Below, piece by piece: positions 1 to 5,128 of a DNA stretch of 17,519 nt. The DNA is from Bacillota bacterium. GTDB taxonomy: Bacteria > Bacillota > Clostridia > Peptostreptococcales > Natronincolaceae. The position numbers and the translations under genes were made by a program. Under the pieces are notes generated by a model that made no database searches, was not told the DNA's origin, and saw only the letters and a list, made by a program, of their open reading frames with translations. Positions within the stretch are counted from its first letter, which is position 1, and each line of letters starts with the position of its first letter. The stretch covers positions 1 to 17,519 of the forward strand of contig JAEWHG010000169.1 of NCBI GenBank assembly GCA_023387935.1, in the 5' to 3' direction.

Positions 1-217
1 ATCTTATTCCCTTACCATTTTTAAAATTTTCATCAAACATTGCGATTAAATTTTCAGCTTCTTCAATAGATTTCATTGGGAATTGACCATAATACTTCAT
101 AACTTCTTCATTAGAAAATATATTAAAAATAGATGTTGCATTTTCAACTTCAATTTCTTTTAATATTAATCTATCAGTTTCTAATTTAGGAAAAACCAAA
201 TTATCCTTGTCCATCAT
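1..217 (-). CDS. GNAT acetyltransferase, RimJ/RimL-like, N-terminal part (cut by window edge)
   Basis: Reading leftward from the ATG at 217-215 (or the adjacent ATG at 214-212) gives an open frame to the window edge, about 72 residues. It opens MMDKDNLVFPKLETDRLILK and continues with a segment containing IFNIFSNEEVMKYYG. The 'LETDRLILKEI' entry followed by 'FSNEEVMKYYG' is the typical start of RimJ/RimL-type GNAT N-acetyltransferases, which move an acetyl group from acetyl-CoA to an amine, often a protein N-terminus. The acetyl-CoA binding loop lies beyond the edge and cannot be checked. An AAAGGAG ribosome site sits about 11 bases before the first ATG. The substrate is unknown. Family assignment is fairly secure; completeness is unknown. 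Confidence 0.75.
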   Translation of the reverse strand, partial: MMDKDNLVFPKLETDRLILKEIEVENATSIFNIFSNEEVMKYYGQFPMKSIEEAENLIAMFDENFKNGKGIR

Positions 218-242
218 TTTTATCACAACTCCTTTAAATTTT

Positions 243-383
243 TTAAGCCAATTTTATGCTAGTTACTTCATAAGGATTTAATCTAATGCCTAGTATTTCC
301 GACGTCCTTAAATCAATATAGACTATAGATTTATTGGGGGGCATCAAGTTCTTCGCGTCTGGTTTTGGAGAACGTCTCGAAGC
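243..383 (-). pseudogene. Orphan in-frame coding-like fragment after a GNAT stop codon
   Basis: The gene at 384-917 ends in TAA at 386-384. The same frame then stays open for another 46 codons to a TAA at 245-243. The translation includes SIVYIDLRTSEILGIRLNPY and ends EVTSIKLA. A possible internal ATG lies at 344 (33 residues) but has no clear ribosome site. The sequence reads like the C-terminal end of a larger protein; a final '..L.PYEV..IKL' strand is reminiscent of the last beta-strand of some glycoside hydrolases, but this is only a resemblance. The part at about 336-383 (GCG, CGT, ACG and CCC codons) is visibly richer in GC than its surroundings. It is probably a remnant left by rearrangement. 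The family is not recognised. Confidence 0.3.
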
Positions 384-917
384 TTATAGCGAAAACTCTA
401 ATTGATAGTCTCTTGGGTCACTTTCATATATCTCTTTATTTACTTCCACTGCCTCTTTGCAACCAATTGAAAAATAAAAAGCGATGGTTTCTTCAGCAGA
501 CCCAGCACAAATATATATCTTATCCGCATTCCACTTTCTAGCTACATCTGCAGAAAGCTCAAATAATTTTTTACCTATTCCTTTATTCCTATACTCCAAT
601 GTAATAAAGAGTTGATCTAATAAAACGTAATGATACTTCTCACCAAAAAATTCACGATTTATAGATACGAATCCTACTAACTTACTATTACTATCAAAGG
701 CACCAATCGCACTCCCTCTATTTAAAATCGTATCTTTCAGATGGTTGTAATGATGTTCGTATCCATTTGGCCAACCAGAGTCATGGTAATTAATTTCAAT
801 CAATTGTCGTTTCCCATCTATCTCTCTCCATGCTCTGCCAATATATTGAGATGGATCCATTTCATTTATACACCCACACTCTTCTACTGTTAATTTTCTA
901 TATATTATATTTTCCAT
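384..917 (-). CDS. GNAT family N-acetyltransferase
   Basis: A 177-residue, single-domain GNAT. The acetyl-CoA pyrophosphate loop (motif A) is 'EYRNKGIGKKLFEL' at about residues 108-121, preceded by the usual beta-strand 'YVLLDQLFIT'. Motif B is 'AEETIAFYFSIGCKEA' near residues 142-157, so the fold looks complete. The N-terminal third, with an aromatic- and His-rich segment (about residues 44-60), probably forms the acceptor site; the acceptor is unknown. The ATG at 917 has a good GGAGGG ribosome site nine bases upstream. It lies 62 bp after the chimeric gene at 980-1438 and shares its direction, so the two may be co-transcribed. The frame continues past its stop as a stray fragment (243-383). 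Confidence 0.85.
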   Translation of the reverse strand: MENIIYRKLTVEECGCINEMDPSQYIGRAWREIDGKRQLIEINYHDSGWPNGYEHHYNHLKDTILNRGSAIGAFDSNSKLVGFVSINREFFGEKYHYVLLDQLFITLEYRNKGIGKKLFELSADVARKWNADKIYICAGSAEETIAFYFSIGCKEAVEVNKEIYESDPRDYQLEFSL

Positions 918-979
918 ATAATGCTTCCCTCCATTTGCCCTTAGTTAGCAAAGTTGTTTGAATTTGCTTTAATATTTAA

Positions 980-1438
980 TTAATCCCATTCTTCATTATT
1001 TAATCTTTTGTTTTCTTCTAAGAGCCATCCAAATTCTAACCTTACTTCTTTTCTTTTTAAATCATTATTCTTGTAGCAACAAGTATCCATACCAATCAAG
1101 CTAAAGCCTTGATGCTGATAAAAATCTATTGCATTAACATTACAAGATTGTGTTTCTAGTATAATGGCACGACGACGTTCTCTTCTTGCTTGTTCCTTGG
1201 CGATTTCTAATTCATTAATTGATAAATCTAAAAGACTAACCTGATGCCCCCTTTTTAAAAGCTCTAAAGAATACCTTCCTGGTCCTGATCCCATATCAAT
1301 AATTTGGCCAATTTTAGGGAAATATTTTTCTATTAAGTACAGTGTAGAATTATACTCTATTCTTGAATACGGATTATTTAACCTATTCCATTCTGTTTCT
1401 GCGGTTTTATCGTAATACTCTTTTACCTTATCAACCAT
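980..1438 (-). CDS. Chimeric ORF: truncated SAM methyltransferase fused to a GNAT C-terminus
   Basis: A 152-residue frame made of two unrelated parts. Residues 1 to about 83 are the start of a class I SAM-dependent methyltransferase: helix 'VKEYYDKTAETEWNRL', the SAM-binding glycine motif 'IIDMGSGPGRYSLELL' (46-61), and the next strand with acidic 'LLDLS' (69-73). The remaining Rossmann strands and catalytic part are missing. From about residue 91 the sequence is a GNAT tail: 'AIILETQSCNVNAIDFYQHQGF' (91-112) is the motif B region of streptothricin-acetyltransferase-like GNATs, followed by the final strands to 'RLEFGWLLEE'. The acetyl-CoA loop of that GNAT is absent. Neither activity is expected, though the GAGGG ribosome site six bases before the ATG is intact and the frame is unbroken. 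It most likely arose by a deletion joining two neighbouring genes; the junction lies near 1165-1190. Confidence 0.8.
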   Translation of the reverse strand: MVDKVKEYYDKTAETEWNRLNNPYSRIEYNSTLYLIEKYFPKIGQIIDMGSGPGRYSLELLKRGHQVSLLDLSINELEIAKEQARRERRRAIILETQSCNVNAIDFYQHQGFSLIGMDTCCYKNNDLKRKEVRLEFGWLLEENKRLNNEEWD

Positions 1439-1546
1439 TTTAAACCCTCTTCATTAAACCTGATTTTCCATTTATTTATAATTCTTCATACTTGGACCAA
1501 TTCCTTGTATAAATACATATTTAATAAACTAATTTAAAATACATAT

Positions 1547-1576
1547 AAAAAACCTTAGTAAATAATCTTACTAAGG
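1547..1576 (-). terminator. Rho-independent terminator of the GNAT gene at 1617-2198
   Basis: A perfect 9-bp stem, CCTTAGTAA (1553-1561) with TTACTAAGG (1568-1576), has a 6-base loop. On the minus strand it is followed directly by six T. It lies about 40 bp after the stop of the upstream GNAT gene and separates it from the chimeric gene. Confidence 0.8.
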
Positions 1577-1616
1577 CTCCATTTTGTTTATTTAATATTA
1601 ACTTTAGTATTTTTAA

Positions 1617-2198
1617 CTAAATAACTTGATTCTTATGATAAAAATCTGTTTTACCAATCCTTTCAAATCCTACTGACTCGTAAAATTTAATTAATTTTTC
1701 CTTCAGTACGATCATCTGCTCATCGTTAGGGTTCATAATATATTTTACTTCTCCGTCTACTTTCTCTAAAGGTCCTGGCATTAAATATATACAAGATATA
1801 TTCCTATTTACTTTGTCGTATAAAAACCCAGGTAGCTCAGCAAATATCTTTCTACCTATACCATTTCCTCTATGCTGCTTTTCAATAAATAATTCAATAA
1901 TATAAAATGCATTATCTTTACAGTTCCCTTTAGACAATACCTGAATATAGAAACTTTTTATTTCTTCTTCATCTTCTTTGTCCTTAAGCTCTAGAACCTT
2001 TAAAACCTCATCAGATTTTAGTTCTTTAAGAATATGTTCTGTGTTTAATAACACCCCTTTTATATAACCTATTTTGCCTTTTTCATCAGTGATGTTAATT
2101 AAAACTTCTTCTTTGTAATCTAATAATGTCAATACAGGTTGATTATTCTTATTACTATTACTATCTCCATCATCACTGTCGGAACCATTTGTTTCCAT
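1617..2198 (-). CDS. GNAT family N-acetyltransferase with acidic low-complexity N-terminus
   Basis: A 193-residue protein. A GNAT core starts after an unusual N-terminal stretch of Ser, Asp, Gly and Asn (residues 4-19). Motif A is clear: 'IELFIEKQHRGNGIGRKIFAEL' with the Q/R-x-x-G-x-G acetyl-CoA loop at about residues 107-114. Motif B is 'EKLIKFYESVGFERIG' near residues 167-182. Between them 'CIYLMPGPLEKVDGEVKY' replaces the usual strand 5 region, a layout seen in uncharacterised clostridial GNATs. The substrate is unknown. The ATG at 2198 has an AGGTG ribosome site seven bases upstream. It has its own promoter (2238-2266) and terminator (1547-1576), so it is probably a single-gene transcript. 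Confidence 0.82.
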   Translation of the reverse strand: METNGSDSDDGDSNSNKNNQPVLTLLDYKEEVLINITDEKGKIGYIKGVLLNTEHILKELKSDEVLKVLELKDKEDEEEIKSFYIQVLSKGNCKDNAFYIIELFIEKQHRGNGIGRKIFAELPGFLYDKVNRNISCIYLMPGPLEKVDGEVKYIMNPNDEQMIVLKEKLIKFYESVGFERIGKTDFYHKNQVI

Positions 2199-2237
2199 TG
2201 ATATACACCTCGAATTTTAAATTTTGTTCTCATATTA

Positions 2238-2266
2238 ATTGTATTATTTACCATAAAATAACTCAA
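2238..2266 (-). promoter_or_regulatory. Candidate sigma-A promoter for the GNAT gene at 1617-2198
   Basis: On the minus strand TTGAGT (2261-2266) and TACAAT (2238-2243) are separated by exactly 17 bases. They match the consensus at 4/6 and 5/6 positions. The expected transcript start leaves a leader of about 30 bases before the ATG. The rest of the 2199-2535 divergent intergenic stretch holds this promoter, the candidate plus-strand promoter of the ABC-F gene, and AT-rich sequence with no other gene that I can support. Confidence 0.5.
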
Positions 2267-2458
2267 ATTTCATTTTCCTTCAAAAACATATATTTATTCG
2301 CCATCTAGTGTAATATTCCCAATTGCCCACCAAAAAATCCTATGCTCTCTTATTAATTCTCGGTTTAACACTATCACTTGATTTTAGTTTTAAGTTAATC
2401 ATTTATTATGTATTTTAGAAAATTAAAAAATTCCAATTAATAATATGATAAAATCTTC

Positions 2459-2487
2459 TTTCAAATATTTAGCCAGTAATATATAAT
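2459..2487 (+). promoter_or_regulatory. Candidate promoter for the ABC-F gene
   Basis: A perfect TATAAT (2482-2487) lies about 50 bases before the ATG at 2536. The -35 position at 17-base spacing (2459-2464, TTTCAA) is a weak match. The short leader leaves little room for the leader-peptide attenuators that control some antibiotic-resistance ABC-F genes, and none is visible. Confidence 0.35.
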
Positions 2488-2535
2488 CTATTATGTATGT
2501 TAACTATGGGATTAGAGTAACGAAGGGAGAATAAA

Positions 2536-4092
2536 ATGAGTATTTTAACAGTTAAAAACCTAACTCACGGCTTTGGAGATCGTGCAATATTTAATAATGT
2601 TTCTTTCCGTCTTTTAAAAGGAGAGCATATCGGTCTTATTGGGGCTAATGGTGAAGGTAAATCTACTTTTATGAATATAATAACTGGAAAATTAGAGCCA
2701 GATGATGGACAGGTTGAATGGTCAAAACGTGTAAGAGTTGGTTATTTAGACCAGCATACAGTTCTTGAAAAAGGCATGTCCATACGAGATGTATTAAAGG
2801 GCGCCTTTCAATACTTATTTGATATGGAAGCTGAAATGAATGAAATATGTGATAAAATGGCTGATGCATCAGAAACAGAATTAGAAAAGCTTCTCGAGGA
2901 CATGGGGACAATACAAGACACCCTAGATAATAACGACTTTTATATTATTGATTCTAAAGTTGAAGAAATTGGTAGAGGACTTGGATTAGAAGATATTGGT
3001 CTAGACCGCGACGTACAGGATTTAAGTGGTGGACAAAGAACTAAGGTTTTACTAGCTAAACTACTTCTTGAAAAGCCAGATATCCTTTTATTAGATGAGC
3101 CTACCAACTATTTAGATGAGCAGCATATAGAGTGGCTAAGAAGATATTTACAAGAATATGAGAATGCATTTATTTTAATTTCCCATGACATCCCTTTCCT
3201 TAACAGCGTTATCAATTTAATATACCATATGGAAAATCAGGAATTAAACCGTTATGTTGGAGATTACGATAACTTTATAAATGTTCATGAATCTAAAAAA
3301 TTACAGCTTGAAGCGGCCCACAGAAAACAACAACAGGAGATTGCAGACTTAAAGGATTTTGTAGCTAGAAACAAAGCTAGAGTTTCAACTAGAAACATGG
3401 CCATGTCTAGACAGAAGAAGCTTGATAAAATGGATATTATAGAACTGCCAGATGAAAAACCAAAACCTGAATTTAACTTTAAGGAAGCTAGAACTTCTGG
3501 AAGACTTATATTTGAAACAAGGGATTTAGTAATAGGATATGATGAACCATTATCTAAGCCATTGAACTTAAGAATGGAAAGAGGACAAAAAATAGCTCTA
3601 GTTGGAGCCAATGGACTTGGTAAAACAACACTTCTTAGAAGTATTCTTGGAGAAATTCCGTCTGTTTCTGGTGAAGTGGAGCTTGGAGATACCCTATTTA
3701 CCGGATATTTTCAGCAGGAAATAAAGGAAGCAAACTACAACACCTGTATCGAAGAGGTTTGGAAGGACTTTCCTTCCCTGAGCCAATATGAAGTTCGTGC
3801 AGCTCTTGCAAAATGTGGGTTGACCACAAAGCACATTGAGAGTAAGGTAGTTGTATTAAGTGGTGGAGAGCATGCGAAGGTTCGTTTATGTAAGCTTATT
3901 AATAAAGAAACTAACCTATTGGTTTTAGACGAGCCAACGAACCATTTAGACGTAGATGCTAAGGATGAATTAAAAAGAGCGCTAAAAAACTATAAGGGAA
4001 GTATTCTCCTTATTTGCCATGAGCCTGAATTTTATCAGGATGTTGTTACAGACGTTTGGAACCTTGAAACTTGGACAACTAAAATAGTTTAA
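2536..4092 (+). CDS. yfmM: ABC-F subfamily ATPase, YfmM-like
   Basis: A 518-residue soluble protein with two ABC ATPase domains and no membrane segments, as in ABC-F factors. These bind the ribosome near the E/P sites and either help stalled translation or protect against antibiotics. Domain 1: Walker A GANGEGKST (36-44), signature LSGGQ (163-167), Walker B LLLDEPTNYLD (184-194), switch His217. Domain 2: Walker A GANGLGKTT (357-365), signature LSGGE (441-445), Walker B VLDEPTNHLD (463-472), and 'CHE' in place of the usual 'SHD' at His495. The charged P-site tRNA interaction linker is at about 250-320. Length and the 'MSILTVKNLTHGFGDRAIF' start agree with my memory of Bacillus YfmM. A GGGAG ribosome site precedes the ATG. 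It is the only gene on this strand. A housekeeping ribosome-rescue role is more likely than resistance, but this is inference. Confidence 0.9.
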   Translation: MSILTVKNLTHGFGDRAIFNNVSFRLLKGEHIGLIGANGEGKSTFMNIITGKLEPDDGQVEWSKRVRVGYLDQHTVLEKGMSIRDVLKGAFQYLFDMEAEMNEICDKMADASETELEKLLEDMGTIQDTLDNNDFYIIDSKVEEIGRGLGLEDIGLDRDVQDLSGGQRTKVLLAKLLLEKPDILLLDEPTNYLDEQHIEWLRRYLQEYENAFILISHDIPFLNSVINLIYHMENQELNRYVGDYDNFINVHESKKLQLEAAHRKQQQEIADLKDFVARNKARVSTRNMAMSRQKKLDKMDIIELPDEKPKPEFNFKEARTSGRLIFETRDLVIGYDEPLSKPLNLRMERGQKIALVGANGLGKTTLLRSILGEIPSVSGEVELGDTLFTGYFQQEIKEANYNTCIEEVWKDFPSLSQYEVRAALAKCGLTTKHIESKVVVLSGGEHAKVRLCKLINKETNLLVLDEPTNHLDVDAKDELKRALKNYKGSILLICHEPEFYQDVVTDVWNLETWTTKIV

Positions 4093-4111
4093 GTTCTTAT
4101 ATAGAATACTT

Positions 4112-4143
4112 AAAAGGACAGTGAAGCATTTCACTGTCCTTTT
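4112..4143. terminator. Bidirectional terminator between ABC-F gene and Rhs debris
   Basis: A perfect 14-bp stem, AAAAGGACAGTGAA (4112-4125) with TTCACTGTCCTTTT (4130-4143), has a GCAT loop. The A-start and T-end allow use from both strands. It lies 20 bp after the ABC-F stop on the plus strand and directly after the truncated Rhs remnant's stop (4146) on the minus strand. Confidence 0.85.
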
Positions 4144-4145
4144 AC

Positions 4146-4319
4146 TTATATAAATCTTCCAATCTCTGAGCCATTCGGTATCCAGCCATTGTCATGGTCA
4201 TCTAGCATCCAGAAATCCATGCTTATTTGATCGATTCCATGGGTATAGCGCTGTACTTGATAGTGATCACCATAGGTCATTAAAACATCGTTATATGCTG
4301 ATGTTATATCAACTACATA
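4146..4319 (-). pseudogene. Displaced Rhs core fragment (remnant 2)
   Basis: Minus-strand translation gives VVDITSAYNDVLMTYG, then HGIDQISMDFWMLDDHDNGW and IPNGSEIGRFI, then stop. It matches residues about 1630-1677 of the large Rhs protein. The DNA at 4171-4319 aligns without gaps to 6039-6187 with about 15 mismatches counted by eye. After 'NGSE' the copy jumps to 'GRFI', which in the intact gene belongs to 'PETGRFISEDPW' further downstream, so an internal piece of the core was deleted. It has no start codon or ribosome site of its own. Confidence 0.85.
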
Positions 4320-4324
4320 AAGGA

Positions 4325-4355
4325 AACTAGAAATATTCAGAAAATATCTCTAGTT
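4325..4355. repeat. Imperfect inverted repeat
   Basis: AACTAG (4325-4330) and its complement CTAGTT (4350-4355) bracket a mostly paired AT-rich stem with one mismatch. It lies 16 bp after the stop of the 83-residue gene. The T-run is on the plus-strand side (ATTTTTT), not the minus-strand side, so its use as a terminator for the minus-strand gene is doubtful. Confidence 0.3.
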
Positions 4356-4370
4356 ATTTTTTAACCTATA

Positions 4371-4622
4371 TTAAAAACATCTGAAATGTATTACTAAGTC
4401 TGTTATAACATCTTTTAGTTTTTTATCTATTAAATTATACTCCCCTACTTCTTCAGGTAATTCATATACAGTTTCTGAACTGTAATTATAAAATTCCATA
4501 ACATGTATTCCTTTATTTGAATGAGTTATAGAATACTTTCTGCCTCCATATTCAAATTCTACTTCTCCTCCCCTAGAAATATTTTCATATAATTCTTCAA
4601 TATATTCAAAACCTTGTTCCAT
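4371..4622 (-). CDS. Small hypothetical protein, probable orphan immunity protein
   Basis: An 83-residue soluble, acidic protein with no signal peptide or membrane segment. Visible features are 'GGEVEFEYGGRKYSITH' (about 18-34), a beta-hairpin-like entry, and 'KLKDVITDLVIHFRCF' at the C-terminus. The family is not recognised with certainty; short proteins with an 'EIEFEYNGKKYSI'-type start occur beside clostridial toxin loci. The ribosome site is near perfect (AGGAGG, five bases before the ATG) and lies directly after the stop of an Rhs remnant (4636), with a second Rhs remnant downstream. That placement, one cassette beyond the active Rhs gene, is what suggests an immunity protein kept after its toxin was lost. 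Function is inference. Confidence 0.6.
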   Translation of the reverse strand: MEQGFEYIEELYENISRGGEVEFEYGGRKYSITHSNKGIHVMEFYNYSSETVYELPEEVGEYNLIDKKLKDVITDLVIHFRCF

Positions 4623-4635
4623 AAGTTCCTCCTAT

Positions 4636-4775
4636 TTATTCAAAGACTGGCGCTCCATCTGGATAATTTATCAAGTTGCCTCTATTATCATATTTGTAGG
4701 ACTTAGAATTTTCTTTCGAGAATGATTTCTGCTCCTTGAGTAATATATTCTTTGTAATCGTTACTGTCTCCTATT
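4636..4775 (-). pseudogene. Displaced Rhs fragment with frameshift (remnant 1)
   Basis: Minus-strand reading gives 'SNDYKEYITQGAEI' in one frame and, after a shift, 'SFSKENSKSYKYDNRGNLINY' then 'PDGAPVFE' and stop (4638-4636). It matches the 'NSEDYEAYVAENAEIFSEEN' and following 'KSYKYDNRGNLLE' region of the intact Rhs gene (about residues 1470-1500). After 'GNL' the sequence departs from the intact gene, so the last dozen residues could be the tip of an older C-terminal module. The stop lies 13 bases before the start codon of the 83-residue gene. The upstream boundary near 4775 is approximate. Confidence 0.75.
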
Positions 4776-4811
4776 TTATTCTATTAAAGTTAGAATGACT
4801 TATTATTATAT

Positions 4812-4853
4812 AAAAAGTAGGAGGCTTACTAATCAAACCTAGTTCGCCCCCTA
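4812..4853 (-). terminator. Terminator after the Rhs-immunity gene pair
   Basis: On the minus strand TAGGGGGC (4853-4846) pairs with GCCTCCTA (4825-4818), with one G-U pair. An inner ACTA/TAGT pairing lies in the loop and five T follow (4816-4812). It lies 34 bp after the immunity gene stop. Confidence 0.75.
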
Positions 4854-4886
4854 TAAATATATTTTTTTTATTTATTCTATCAAGTA

Positions 4887-5126
4887 CTACTCATCTTTTG
4901 AAGTTGTTACAACTATGATATCTACTGAGCCAGCTCGCCATTCAACATCCCAATCACGGAAATGGGAATGACATAATTCAACCTCATCAATTACTTTACT
5001 ATGATCCCTTTTTACATGTTGTAGAAATTTGATTATTTTCTCTAATTCTTTAGAATTACATTGAAAAGAAATCTCTTGCAATTCTAATAGATCATCATTA
5101 TTTTTTTCGTATCCAAATACCTTCAC
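4887..5126 (-). CDS. Probable immunity protein for the Rhs toxin tip
   Basis: A small acidic protein without signal peptide, beginning V(M)KVFGYEKNNDDLLELQ and containing 'ELEKIIKFLQHVKRDHSK', 'CHSHFRDWDVEW' and 'SVDIIVVTTSKDE'. Its position directly after an Rhs toxin C-terminus is the usual place for the cognate immunity gene. It somewhat resembles small Imm-type families with a terminal 'DIIV' strand (Imm32-like is a guess). The chosen start is the GTG at 5126, two bases after the Rhs stop codon, with an AGGG ribosome-site-like stretch about eight bases upstream; this gives 79 residues. The frame is also open upstream to ATGs at 5147 and 5165 (92 residues), but these lie inside the Rhs coding end and have no ribosome site. 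Close coupling to the toxin gene fits either way. Confidence 0.7.
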   Translation of the reverse strand: MKVFGYEKNNDDLLELQEISFQCNSKELEKIIKFLQHVKRDHSKVIDEVELCHSHFRDWDVEWRAGSVDIIVVTTSKDE

Positions 5127-5128
5127 CT

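Noticed and set aside
918..979. Integron-type attC recombination site between acetyltransferase genes
   Set aside because: A weak TTTGC/GCAAA pairing is present but the RYYYAAC/GTTRRRY core boxes do not fit, and no similar site recurs between the other genes.
2126..2308. Plus-strand 60-codon frame over the start of the GNAT gene
   Set aside because: It is antisense to the Asp/Ser/Asn-rich GNAT start, its product is Tyr/His/Phe low complexity, and it has no ribosome site.
2199..2535. Leader peptide or attenuator upstream of the ABC-F gene
   Set aside because: The candidate transcript start leaves only about 40 bases and no short ORF plus hairpin pair is visible.
4325..4355. Inverted repeat as terminator of the 83-residue gene
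   Set aside because: The T-run is on the plus-strand side, where no gene needs it. Listed only as a low-confidence repeat.
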